Assembly: GCA_963751105.1 (NCBI GenBank)
Contig: CAVVTG010000002.1
Coordinates: 1,426,001 to 1,490,000, forward strand
DNA from: JACVRW01 sp963751105
GTDB taxonomy: Bacteria > Actinomycetota > Thermoleophilia > Solirubrobacterales > Thermoleophilaceae
Direction: 5' to 3'
Length of the DNA stretch: 64,000 nt
Below the pieces are notes generated by a model. The model was given only the letters and a program-made list of their open reading frames with translations, was not told the origin of the DNA and ran no database searches. This document shows, piece by piece, positions 56,948-64,000 of the stretch; within the stretch, counting starts at the first letter, position 1, and each line of letters opens with the position of its first letter. The position numbers were made by a program, and so were the translations under genes.

Positions 56948-57208
56948 CTACTCGACGTCGGCGTCGGCCGGGATGCCCTTGCCGGCGAGGATGTCCGTGA
57001 GCTGCTGAACGTCCGCGCCGCTTATGACGGACTCACCCTCCGCGTGCTCTCGGCGCAGCCGGTTGACCAGCTCGGCGCGCAGGATGTCGATCTGGCCGTG
57101 CAGGATCCGCCGGCGGTAGGACACCTCCATCTCCTCCTCGGTGAGCTGGTAGATGAGGTCCTTCAACTCCGGATCAGAGAGTGCACCGAGATCGGGAAAC
57201 GTGTCCAA
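56948..57208 (-). CDS. RsiG-like c-di-GMP-binding anti-sigma factor
   Basis: The 86-residue protein starts at TTG 57208 after GGAAAGGA (about 5 bases upstream), giving MDTFPDLGALSDPELKDLIY. The helix QLTEEEMEVSYRRRILHGQI fits the c-di-GMP signature E(x)3S(x)2R(x)3Q(x)3D of RsiG as Glu26, Ser30, Arg33, His37 (Q in the consensus) and Asp41. The rest is a coiled-coil hairpin. RsiG traps the sigma factor WhiG when c-di-GMP is bound. Two GGDEF proteins are encoded in this window. It lies between pgsA and the FHA gene. The longer frame to 57316 lacks family-like N-terminal sequence. No whiG is visible here. Confidence 0.75.
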   Translation of the reverse strand: MDTFPDLGALSDPELKDLIYQLTEEEMEVSYRRRILHGQIDILRAELVNRLRREHAEGESVISGADVQQLTDILAGKGIPADADVE

Positions 57209-57248
57209 GCGAATCCTTTCCGAGGGGTCGAGCGACCTTAGCACTTCC

Positions 57249-57896
57249 TCAAGTAGAGGTTGAGCCTTGGCGGATGAACCGCATTCCATCTTGCAGGTAC
57301 AGCGCCGTGGCCGCAAGGGTCATCGCGAGTCCGAGGTAGAGCAGCGCGTCGACCACCCAGCTGTCCCAGACCAGGCAGAGCCCGAGAGCGGCCATCGTGG
57401 GCCACACGGCCCAGCGTCCCAGCATGTTGACGCCGAGGTCCGCCCCGCGCCGCAGGGCCACCTGCGTCAGCAGCAACATGAAGGCCTCGCGAGCTGCCAG
57501 CACCAGCAGCGCCCAGCGGGGCAGGAGCTCGAACTCCCAGGCCACGATCGCGCCCGAGATGACCAGCATCCGGTCGGTGAGGGGATCGAGCAGGGCACCG
57601 AGCCTGCTGTACTGGCCCGTGATCCTCGCGGCCATTCCGTCCAGGTAATCGGTCCCGGCGATGAAGGTGAACAGCGCGAACGCGAGGGTGCTGCGCCCGT
57701 CCTCCGACTCGAAGGCCACCACCAGGAAGACCGGGATCAGCGCCAGGCGCGCGAAGCCGATCGCGTTGGGGATGGTCAGCGGGTGGAGCGCCTCGCCGCG
57801 CCGGGTCTCGGGCGGCGGTCCGCCCGAGCGGTCGAGACCGGTCAGCCGGCGAAAGGTCAGCGGCTGGCGGCCGCCCTTCAGGGGAGGCTCTGCCAA
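57249..57896 (-). CDS. pgsA: CDP-alcohol phosphatidyltransferase (PgsA-like)
   Basis: The 215-residue membrane enzyme has the CDP-alcohol phosphotransferase motif D-G-x2-A-R-x8-G-x3-D-x3-D, readable in DYLDGMAARITGQYSRLGAL and the next LDPLTDRM. It makes phosphatidylglycerophosphate or a similar phospholipid from CDP-diacylglycerol. There are about five hydrophobic helices. The TTG start at 57896 lies inside the proS end (19-bp overlap); a later in-frame start near the first helix is possible, because residues 1-40 are polar. Neighbour order pgsA, then FHA, then MerR parallels pgsA2-garA-Rv1828 in Mycobacterium. Confidence 0.88.
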   Translation of the reverse strand: MAEPPLKGGRQPLTFRRLTGLDRSGGPPPETRRGEALHPLTIPNAIGFARLALIPVFLVVAFESEDGRSTLAFALFTFIAGTDYLDGMAARITGQYSRLGALLDPLTDRMLVISGAIVAWEFELLPRWALLVLAAREAFMLLLTQVALRRGADLGVNMLGRWAVWPTMAALGLCLVWDSWVVDALLYLGLAMTLAATALYLQDGMRFIRQGSTST

Positions 57897-59575
57897 AGCT
57901 CCACGGCCGCGTCCGCGGCTCCCTCGAGGGGCAGCGAGCGCTTCTCCAGGCCGCGCCTGACCTGGGCCTCGATCTCGCCCGCCTCGATTCCTCGGCGTCC
58001 GGCGGTGAGCCGGAGGGGGCAGCCGAGCAGCTCGGCGTCGGCGAACTTCTCGCCCGCGCTCGCCTGGCGGTCGTCGTACAGCACCTCCAGGCCCGTCTCG
58101 AGCAGCTCCTCGTAGAGACGATCGGCCACGAGCCGCGCCTCCTCGCCCTCCTTGCCGAGCGTCACGAGCTCGACGTCGAAGGGAGCAAGGGCGCGCGGCC
58201 AGGCGATCCCGTGGTCATCGGCGAACTGCTCGATCGCGGCGGCCACGATGCGCGCCGGGCCGATCCCGTAGGACCCCATCCAGATGAGCTGCTCGTGACC
58301 CTCCTCGTCCAGGTAGCGGGCGCCCAGCGGCTCGGAGTAGCGAGTGCCGAGCTTGAAGATGTTGCCCACCTCGATGGCCGGCTCGATGCGGATGGCGGCG
58401 CCGGTGGCATCCTCGTCGCCCTCCTCCACCCGGCGCACGTCGACCCATTCGGGCTCGAAGTCACGCGCGGGCTCCACTCCGGCGAGATGCACGTCGTGCT
58501 CGTTGCCGCCCGCCACCAGGCCCTGAAGCCCCCGGAGGGCCTCGTCGGCCAGCACCTCCACCGGAGCACCGACGGGGCCGATGAAGCCCGGCTCGGCTCC
58601 GAAGAGCTCGCGCACCTCGGCCGCCTCGGCGGGGCGAGCGGCGGCGCCCAGCGCGTTGTCCAGCTTGATCTGGTTCAGCCGGTGGTCGCCTCGGATGACC
58701 ACCAGCAGCGGCCCCCTCCCCTCGACGATGACCGGGAAGGCCTTGATGATCGCTGTGCTCGGCACCCCGAGGGCCTCCGCCACGGCCTCGACCGTGGTCG
58801 CACCCGGCGTCTCGACCCGCTGGGGCTGCGGCTGCGACTCGGGCAGACCGTCCGGCTGCTTCGGCGTGGCGCTCGCCACCTCCACGTTCGCCGCATAGCC
58901 GGAGGCCGACAGCGCCACGTCGTTCTCCCCGGCGGCACAGGGCGCCATGTACTCGTGGGCGCCGAAGCCGCCCATCGCTCCCACGTCCGACTCCACGCGG
59001 TACCACTCCAGCCCGCAGCGGTCGAAGATGCGGTCGTAGGCGGTGATGTAGGCCGAGTAGGAGCGCTCCAGGCCCTCGAGATCGGCGTCGAACGAGTAGG
59101 CGTCCTTCATGATGAACTCGCGCGTGCGCAGGACCCCGGCACGCGGCCTCGGCTCGTCGCGCTCCTTGGTCTGGAAGTGGTAGAGCAGTTTCGGCAGATC
59201 CCGGTAGGAGCGCAGCTCGCGGGCCATGTGCCAGGTGAGCGGCTCCTCGTGGCTCATCGCCAGCACGAGCTCCGCGCCGCGACGGTCGCTCAGCTTGAAG
59301 ATCTCGTCGATGTCGTAACGGCCGCTGCGGCGCCACAGCTCGGCGGGCTGCAGGACCGGCATGAGCATCTCCAGCGCACCGATCGCGTCGAGCTCCTCGC
59401 GGACGATCTGCTCGGCCCTCCGGTGGGAGCGCCAGCCGGCGGGCAGCCAGGTCCACATCCCCGCCGCGAGCTGTCGCGCCAGGCCGGCACGGACCAGCAG
59501 CCGGTGCGAAACGGCCTCGGCGTCGGCGGGCGCCTCCTTGACGGTGGGCAGGAAGTACTGCGACAGGCGGGTCAC
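57878..59575 (-). CDS. proS: Prolyl-tRNA synthetase
   Basis: The 565-residue bacterial-type class II ProRS starts at GTG 59575 (VTRLSQYFLPTVKEAPADAE). It has motif 1 around AEQIVREELDAIGALEMLMPV, motif 2 FQTKERDEPRPRAGVLRTRE and an editing (INS/YbaK-like) insertion (AVAEALGVPSTAIIKAFPVI, VVIRGDHRLNQIKLDNALGA). Motif 3 is IGPARIVAAAIEQ, followed by the anticodon-binding domain (LYEELLETGLEVLYDDRQAS). It charges tRNAPro with proline. A stand-alone YbaK-type editor is also encoded at 40767. It starts the long minus-strand run; 99 bp separate it from the divergent GGDEF gene. Confidence 0.96.
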   Translation of the reverse strand: MTRLSQYFLPTVKEAPADAEAVSHRLLVRAGLARQLAAGMWTWLPAGWRSHRRAEQIVREELDAIGALEMLMPVLQPAELWRRSGRYDIDEIFKLSDRRGAELVLAMSHEEPLTWHMARELRSYRDLPKLLYHFQTKERDEPRPRAGVLRTREFIMKDAYSFDADLEGLERSYSAYITAYDRIFDRCGLEWYRVESDVGAMGGFGAHEYMAPCAAGENDVALSASGYAANVEVASATPKQPDGLPESQPQPQRVETPGATTVEAVAEALGVPSTAIIKAFPVIVEGRGPLLVVIRGDHRLNQIKLDNALGAAARPAEAAEVRELFGAEPGFIGPVGAPVEVLADEALRGLQGLVAGGNEHDVHLAGVEPARDFEPEWVDVRRVEEGDEDATGAAIRIEPAIEVGNIFKLGTRYSEPLGARYLDEEGHEQLIWMGSYGIGPARIVAAAIEQFADDHGIAWPRALAPFDVELVTLGKEGEEARLVADRLYEELLETGLEVLYDDRQASAGEKFADAELLGCPLRLTAGRRGIEAGEIEAQVRRGLEKRSLPLEGAADAAVELWQSLP

Positions 59576-59674
59576 ACGGCGCGAGTCTAAAGGCGGCCTA
59601 ATTTTCGCGAAACACCTCACGTCGCAGCGCGTTCGTGCCGATGAATTCTTCTGCCGCGTGCCTTTCCCACAGCG

Positions 59675-61675
59675 ATGACTTCAATTCAGGTCTCACCAAG
59701 GCTCGGCTTCGGCCTGCGAGCGTTCTGGACGATCGCGGCGCTTGCGCTGGTCGCGTTCGCGGCCCACGCCACGCTCGGCTTCGGCGGGGCGGGTCTCGAC
59801 TCGTTCTTTCAGGACTGGGTCTACAACGGGGTCACGCTGGGTGGCGCCCTGGCCTGCCTGTTGCGGTCCTACGCCGTCCGTGACGAGCGCCTGCCCTGGC
59901 TCATCATGGGCCTCGGCCTGCTCGCGTGGACGGGCGGGGATCTCTACTACACGCTGGTCCTCGCCAACGACCCGGCACCCCCCTATCCGTCGCCCGGCGA
60001 CGCTCTCTACCTCGCCTTCTACCCGGCCAGCTACGCCACGCTGGTGCTTCTGGCCCGCTCGCGCACAACGGGCTTCCGCGGGAGCCTCTGGCTCGACGGG
60101 GCCATCGCGGCGCTGGCGGTGGGCGCTCTCGCCGCCGCTCTCGCCTTCCCCCCGATCATCGACGCCAGCAGCGGTACGGTCGCCGAGGTGGCCACCAACC
60201 TGGCCTACCCGGTGGGCGACCTGGTGCTGCTCGGCCTCGTGGTGGTCCTCTTCGGCGCCACGGGCTGGCGCCCCGACCGGGTCTGGCTGCTGCTCGGCGG
60301 CGGGCTTGCGTTGAGCGCGGTCAGCGACGTGCTCTATCTGGTGAAGACCGCCAACGGCACCTACGTCGAGGGGACCATCATCGACGTGGCCTGGCCGGCC
60401 GCCGCCGTGCTGATCGCCCTCGCCGCGTGGCAGAGCCGGCCCAGCAACCTGCGTCCATCGCTCCAGGGCTGGCGGGTGGTGGCGATCCCGTTCGTCTGCG
60501 GGCTGGTGGCCAGCGGGCTGCTGGTGGCCGACCACTTCGCCCGTGTGAACATGGTCGCTCTGCTGCTCACGGCCGCCTGCCTGATCCTCGTGATCACCTG
60601 TATGGCCCTCGTGTTTCGTGACAACCAGCGCATCTTGACCCGCACCGAGACCGAGGCTCGCACCGACGCCCTCACCGGCCTGCGCAACCGCCGCAGCCTG
60701 ATGCGCGACCTCGAGCACGAGATGGCGTTGGCCTCGCTCGACGAGCCGTCCGCCCTGCTCCTGTTCGACCTGGACGGGTTCAAGGAGTACAACGACGTGT
60801 TCGGGCACCTGGCGGGCGACGGTCTGCTCGCCCGTCTCGGCGCCCAGCTGGCCGACGCCGTGCACGGCCACGGACAGGCCTATCGCCTGGGTGGGGACGA
60901 GTTCTGCGCCGTGGTCCGGCCCGGCGCGGCCGGAGTGAAGCCACTGGTGGCGGCGTGCGTCGAGGCCCTGTCCGAGCACGGCGACGGGTTCGACGTGAGG
61001 ACCTCGTACGGCTCGGTGCTGGTGCCCGAGGAGGCCTCGACCGAGACCCAGGCTCTCCAGCTGGCCGACCGCCGCATGTACGCCCGCAAGGGCGGCCGGC
61101 GCATGTCGGCCGAGCGCCAGTCGCGCGACGTGCTGCTGCGCACCCTGTCCGAGCGGCGTCCCGACCTCCACGCCCGCGGGCGGGGCGTGGCCGAGCTGGC
61201 CCTGGCCACGGGACGGGAGCTCGGCATGGAGCCGGAAGAGCTCGACGAGGTGGCCCGTGCGGCCGAGCTGCACGACCTGGGCAAGATCGCCGTGCCGGAC
61301 ACCATTCTCGACAAGCCGGGGCCCCTCAGCGAGGCCGAGTGGGAGTTCATGCGGCGCCACACCATCGTGGGCGAGCGCATCCTCCTCGCCGCTCCCGCCC
61401 TCCGGCCTGTGGCCCGCCTCGTGCGCTCGAGCCACGAGCGCTGGGACGGATCGGGTTATCCCGACGAGCTGGCCGGCGAGCAGATCCCGCTGGGCGCCCG
61501 CGTGGTGGCCGTCTGCGATGCCTTCGACGCGATGATCTCTGACCGTCCGTACCGGCCCGCGATGTCGGAGGCCGAAGCACTGGCCGAGCTGCGGGCCTGC
61601 GCCGGCACGCAGTTCGACCGGCAGGTGGTGGAGGCCTTCGCGGGCGTCCTCGCCCGGGCGGCAACGCGGGCCTAA
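59675..61675 (+). CDS. Membrane GGDEF-HD-GYP bifunctional c-di-GMP protein
   Basis: The 666-residue protein is paralogous to that at 17761. A multi-pass membrane sensor (about residues 10-315) is followed by a GGDEF domain (TDALTGLRNRRSLMRDLEHE, active loop GGDEF at 406-410). An intact HD-GYP domain comes next: HDLGK (533-537), RRHTIVGERILLAAPALRPV, SSHERWDGSGYPDELAGEQI and the CDAFDAM segment. It can therefore both make and break c-di-GMP in principle. ATG 59675 has no strong ribosome binding site. Downstream it converges with the glycosyltransferase, with the 50-bp repeat between. Confidence 0.92.
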   Translation: MTSIQVSPRLGFGLRAFWTIAALALVAFAAHATLGFGGAGLDSFFQDWVYNGVTLGGALACLLRSYAVRDERLPWLIMGLGLLAWTGGDLYYTLVLANDPAPPYPSPGDALYLAFYPASYATLVLLARSRTTGFRGSLWLDGAIAALAVGALAAALAFPPIIDASSGTVAEVATNLAYPVGDLVLLGLVVVLFGATGWRPDRVWLLLGGGLALSAVSDVLYLVKTANGTYVEGTIIDVAWPAAAVLIALAAWQSRPSNLRPSLQGWRVVAIPFVCGLVASGLLVADHFARVNMVALLLTAACLILVITCMALVFRDNQRILTRTETEARTDALTGLRNRRSLMRDLEHEMALASLDEPSALLLFDLDGFKEYNDVFGHLAGDGLLARLGAQLADAVHGHGQAYRLGGDEFCAVVRPGAAGVKPLVAACVEALSEHGDGFDVRTSYGSVLVPEEASTETQALQLADRRMYARKGGRRMSAERQSRDVLLRTLSERRPDLHARGRGVAELALATGRELGMEPEELDEVARAAELHDLGKIAVPDTILDKPGPLSEAEWEFMRRHTIVGERILLAAPALRPVARLVRSSHERWDGSGYPDELAGEQIPLGARVVAVCDAFDAMISDRPYRPAMSEAEALAELRACAGTQFDRQVVEAFAGVLARAATRA

Positions 61676-61690
61676 GCAAGGTCAGGCCCT

Positions 61691-61740
61691 ACGCGAGGAG
61701 CGCAGCCCGAGCGTTGGTCGGGCGAGCACCGCAGCGTCAA
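61691..61740. repeat. 50-bp direct repeat, copy 1 (REP-like hairpin)
   Basis: Identical to copy 2 over 50 bp, starting ACGCGAGGAGCGCAGC. It contains a hairpin GCCCGA (61705-61710), a 7-base loop and TCGGGC (61718-61723), and its ends ACGC and GCGT are also complementary. It lies between convergent genes and includes the glycosyltransferase stop codon. Confidence 0.85.
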
Positions 61741-63005
61741 GGTCCACGCGAGGAGCGCAGCCCGAGCGTTGGTCGGGCGAGCACCGCAGCGTCAAACCTC
61801 TCCTCGAGCGCGTCCGCAGCGGCCGGCGGCCCTCCGGTCGCCGCGTAACCCTCGGCCACCCGCACAGCGCCGGCCCGCATCGTCTGCGCGGACCGGACCG
61901 CCCTGCGGAGCCGCTCGGCGCTCAGGCGTCTTGAGGGCAACCGGGTTCCGGCGCCCGCCACCTCCACGCGCCTCGCCACCTCGTACTGGTCGCGCCCGAA
62001 GGGGACCACGCAGACCGGGACGGACGCCGCCAGCGCCTTCTGGGTGGCCCCGGCGCCACCGTGGGTGATCGCGCACGCGGCCCGTTCGAGGATCGCACCG
62101 TGGGGCACGAACCGCTCGACGCGCGCGTTGGCCGGCACGGCAGCTGACGGAAGCTCCGCCGAGGGCATGGTTGCCACCACGAAGACGTCTTCGTCCGCCA
62201 GGGCCTCGAGCGCCGTCCGCACGAGCGCGCCGTCGTCCTGAAACTCCGACGAGGTGCTCACGAGGACGAGCGGCTGCTCGACCTCGCCGAGCCACGCAGG
62301 CGGCTCTGCGGGCGGATCCCAGGTGCAGGGACCCACCATGTGGATGTTCTCGGGCCAGTCCGAACGCGGGTACTCGAACGGCTCCGCGGTCATGTAGAGG
62401 AGCAGCGGGGGGCTCGTGAACAGGTCGTCGGCGGTCTCGAAGCGCGGGACGCCCGCTGCCGCGCGCACCGCATTGAGGCTCGGAAGGACAGCCCGCTCGT
62501 ACGACCGCATGATCAGCGGGCGAAGCAGCGCGTCGCGCGCTCGGCCCAAAGGGCCGCCGGCCGGTGGAAATCCCGGGCCGAACGGCGGTGCGTCGCGCGA
62601 GCTCAGCGGCATCGGATAGGGGAACCACTGCGCCCAGGGCCCGCCCCACGCCTCGGCCGCCGCGACCGCGCCCCAAGCGTTGCAGTCCACCAGCAACACG
62701 TCGGGCTCCTCCTCCGCGATCGCCCTGCGCAGATCCTCGACCTCCCTCGGGGCACGAGCGGCGAAGACGGCTATCCCCCGCTTCAGCTTCGCCATTGCCG
62801 TACGGCCGCGGTAGTCGTCGTGCTCGAGCGTCTCGACCGCCGGGTCGATTGGAGCCGCATCGAACCCCCGCTCAACCATGCCGGGCACCTGCGAGCCGAG
62901 CGTGCGGAGCGCCACGTGCTGACCGCGGAGGGCGAGCTCGTCGAGTATCGGCACGAGCGGAAACAGATGCCCGCGTGCGGGCGTCGTGTAGGCGAGAACC
63001 TTCAT
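61737..63005 (-). CDS. MGT-type glycosyltransferase (GT1 family)
   Basis: The 422-residue GT-B fold glycosyltransferase starts at ATG 63005 with MKVLAYTTPARGHLFPLVPI, the acceptor-domain opening with the conserved His. The C-terminal donor domain has VPHGAILERAACAITHGGAG with the HGG motif and VVPFGRDQYEVARRVEVAGA (PFxxDQ), typical of macrolide and other GT1 enzymes using UDP- or dTDP-sugars. The acceptor is unknown. The last ~15 residues come from the 50-bp repeat. It overlaps the upstream TetR gene in ATGA, so it is co-expressed with and probably repressed by that TetR, as in inducible drug-glycosylating systems. Confidence 0.92.
   Translation of the reverse strand: MKVLAYTTPARGHLFPLVPILDELALRGQHVALRTLGSQVPGMVERGFDAAPIDPAVETLEHDDYRGRTAMAKLKRGIAVFAARAPREVEDLRRAIAEEEPDVLLVDCNAWGAVAAAEAWGGPWAQWFPYPMPLSSRDAPPFGPGFPPAGGPLGRARDALLRPLIMRSYERAVLPSLNAVRAAAGVPRFETADDLFTSPPLLLYMTAEPFEYPRSDWPENIHMVGPCTWDPPAEPPAWLGEVEQPLVLVSTSSEFQDDGALVRTALEALADEDVFVVATMPSAELPSAAVPANARVERFVPHGAILERAACAITHGGAGATQKALAASVPVCVVPFGRDQYEVARRVEVAGAGTRLPSRRLSAERLRRAVRSAQTMRAGAVRVAEGYAATGGPPAAADALEERFDAAVLARPTLGLRSSRGP
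61746..61795. repeat. 50-bp direct repeat, copy 2 (inside the glycosyltransferase 3' end)
   Basis: Same 50 bases as copy 1, separated from it by only 5 bp. Read on the minus strand it encodes the last residues of the glycosyltransferase (VLARPTLGLRSSR), so the repeat has supplied a new C-terminus. The structure and the palindrome make it look like a REP/MITE-type element. Confidence 0.85.
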
Positions 63006-63592
63006 CTCTTCTCCTCGGAGAGCCTGAAAAGGGCCTGGATCAGCGTGGCCCGCACCTCCGCGCGCGGCAGCTCGAGGTGGCGAGCGAGCAACCGCCAGGT
63101 GTGGACGTCGCACACGGCGATGAGCGCCGCGCGCAGGCGCTTGCGATCGTCTCCGCGCTCCCTGTCGAGGAACGGCGCGAAGACGCGCTCTACCCAGCCA
63201 TAGTGGAAGTCCCGGCCGGCTTGGACGAAGGCCATCGCGGTCGGGCCGCCCTGCATCGCCTCGAGCTTGAGCGCACGGTCGCCTTCCTCCTCATAGTGGT
63301 CGAGCAGGTTGTCGACCGCGGCGGGCACGTTGCCCACCCGCGCCTCCGAACGCTGCGCGCCGACCTGGCTCATGGCGCGCTCGAAGCACGCCTCGGCCAG
63401 GCCGTCCTTTGATCCGAAGTGGCGCAGGAGGGTCTGCTTCGTCACGCCCGCCTCGGCAGCGACCGTCGCGAGCGAGGTTCGCTCCCAGTTCTTCTCGAAG
63501 AAGATCCGGGTGGCCGCGTCCATCAGTGCGGTTCGCGTGCGCTCCTCGCCGTCCGCCCGAGCCACCTTGGTGTATGTCCGGGTCGCCGACAT
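63002..63592 (-). CDS. TetR family regulator of the glycosyltransferase operon
   Basis: The 196-residue TetR regulator starts at ATG 63592 (MSATRTYTKVARADGEERTR). The HTH is LMDAATRIFFEKNWERTSLA, TVAAEAGVTKQTLLRHFGSK, DGLAEACFERAM. The C-terminal ligand domain includes DNLLDHYEEEGDRALKLEAM. A 27-bp near-perfect palindrome overlaps its start codon, so it almost certainly represses itself and the glycosyltransferase that follows in an ATGA overlap. An upstream ATG at 63613 is not used, since it would lie within the operator. The inducer is unknown, plausibly the glycosyltransferase acceptor. Confidence 0.92.
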   Translation of the reverse strand: MSATRTYTKVARADGEERTRTALMDAATRIFFEKNWERTSLATVAAEAGVTKQTLLRHFGSKDGLAEACFERAMSQVGAQRSEARVGNVPAAVDNLLDHYEEEGDRALKLEAMQGGPTAMAFVQAGRDFHYGWVERVFAPFLDRERGDDRKRLRAALIAVCDVHTWRLLARHLELPRAEVRATLIQALFRLSEEKR

Positions 63593-63617
63593 TCGTGATA
63601 CCGACGGTAACACGAAT
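63591..63617. promoter_or_regulatory. 27-bp near-perfect palindrome, TetR operator
   Basis: Outer half-sites ATTCGTG (63591-63597) and CACGAAT (63611-63617) frame inner half-sites TACC and GGTA around GAC. Outside the centre, one complementary position pair mismatches. With one more base pair on each side, ACATTCGTG and CACGAATGT pair. It spans the TetR start codon. Confidence 0.8.
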
Positions 63618-63639
63618 GTAGATGTCGGTCAATCCAAGG

Positions 63640-64000
63640 CTAGGCCCTGGTGAAGCGCCGGCCCGCGGTCGGCGAGGCCTCTTCGTCGAGGGTGATGCGC
63701 TTGGCCTTGGCCGCGCCGGCCATCGGCAGGGCGTCGCCGTTCAACAGAGTGTCCTCGGAGGCTGCCGCCGCCTCCATGGCTGCGATCCGCTCCGGGGTGA
63801 GCTCGCCGGCGTTCTCCTCCTCGATGCGCTCCAGCCACTCCGCGCCCTCAGCCGCCTTGCGGTCGTCGACCTCGACGCCGCCGCGGTCGATCGACTTGTC
63901 GATCTCGCGGAAGAGCGCGTCCACCAGGTCGTCCTGGGGCACTTTGCGCAAAGGCTTGCCGTGGGCGAAGATCAGGCCCTCGTTCTTGGCTCCGGTGATG
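63640..64000 (-). CDS. C-terminal part of an unidentified protein (5' end beyond window)
   Basis: An open frame from the window edge to a stop at 63640 encodes ITGAKNEGLIFAHGKPLRKV, then PQDDLVDALFREIDKSIDRG and an acidic, Ala-rich tail with AAMEAAAASEDTLLNGDALP. It is probably a cytoplasmic protein with a helical C-terminus. No motif lets me name it. The TTG that opens the shorter frame at 63951 is unlikely to be the real start, because coding character continues upstream to the edge. It runs toward the TetR operator and shares no overlap with it. Confidence 0.5.
   Translation of the reverse strand, partial: ITGAKNEGLIFAHGKPLRKVPQDDLVDALFREIDKSIDRGGVEVDDRKAAEGAEWLERIEEENAGELTPERIAAMEAAAASEDTLLNGDALPMAGAAKAKRITLDEEASPTAGRRFTRA

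Noticed and set aside
59603..59612. Palindrome TTTCGCGAAA between proS and the GGDEF gene
   Set aside because: A 10-bp palindrome with a CGCG core is likely by chance in GC-rich DNA. No regulator lies nearby, so I did not list it as a feature.
1..64000. tRNA, rRNA, CRISPR, transposase or integrase genes
   Set aside because: I looked for TTCGA-type tRNA arms, regularly spaced repeats and DDE/recombinase motifs and saw none that hold up. The only repeats are the 69-bp coding repeat and the 50-bp hairpin pair.

Overview
The window is a high-GC (roughly 70 %), gene-dense bacterial chromosome segment. It reads as a deep-branching actinobacterium, most likely Thermoleophilia/Solirubrobacterales. 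The pointers are GTG and TTG starts with 4-bp GTGA/ATGA/TTGA overlaps, a lipid II amidation pair (murT/gatD), a DivIVA protein, a GarA-like FHA plus MerR pair beside pgsA, an RsiG-like anti-sigma factor, a wax-ester synthase and a deazaflavin-dependent oxidoreductase. This assignment is inference from gene content. I saw no rRNA, tRNA, CRISPR array or transposase.

Layout. 1-664 (minus) is the start of a siderophore-type binding lipoprotein. 0.7-6.1 kb (plus) is a housekeeping run: miaA, dapF, dapL, a DUF429 protein, hflX and dut. 6.1-10.6 kb (minus) is a tightly overlapped cell-wall operon: class II amidotransferase, lipid kinase, murT, methyltransferase, gatD. 10.6-16 kb holds a phosphatase-like protein lacking its catalytic residues, VOC and HAD proteins, a cyclophilin lipoprotein with a CnoX-like thioredoxin, and DivIVA. 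16-19.8 kb encodes a PAS-GAF-PP2C phosphatase and a GGDEF protein with a decayed HD-GYP half. 19.8-27.9 kb is the most accessory-looking stretch: MgtE and ZIP transporters, a frameshifted gene, a terminator and a five-gene DUF4389/serine hydrolase/F420-type operon. 28-35 kb holds two regulator modules with visible palindromic operators (MMPL/TetR and OsmC/MarR), pdxH and short-chain dehydrogenases. 36-43 kb holds a DUF11 surface protein, dinB, a WS/DGAT acyltransferase, ybaK, amtB and glnK. 43-50.7 kb holds an orphan histidine kinase, a frameshifted beta-lactamase-VanX fusion, nadE and a sigma4/RskA hybrid. 50.7-59.6 kb is a long minus-strand run: proS, pgsA, rsiG-like, FHA, merR, apt, SRPBCC, an FAD oxidase, a repeat peptide, a JmjC oxygenase and an Apd1-like ferredoxin. 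59.7-64 kb has an intact GGDEF-HD-GYP protein, a duplicated 50-bp repeat, and a glycosyltransferase/TetR pair with a strong operator.

How the genes connect. Cyclic-di-GMP signalling recurs: one intact and one half-degenerate GGDEF-HD-GYP protein, plus an RsiG-like protein carrying most of the c-di-GMP signature. Envelope building is the other theme (dapF/dapL, murT/gatD, DivIVA, pgsA, VanX fusion). The best candidate for an undescribed system is at 50.7-53.1 kb: a 78-residue, Lys/Arg/Cys-free Asp/Gly/Pro repeat peptide with a strong ribosome binding site, followed at once by a JmjC oxygenase and a thioredoxin-like [2Fe-2S] protein. It looks like a modified-peptide (RiPP-like) operon.
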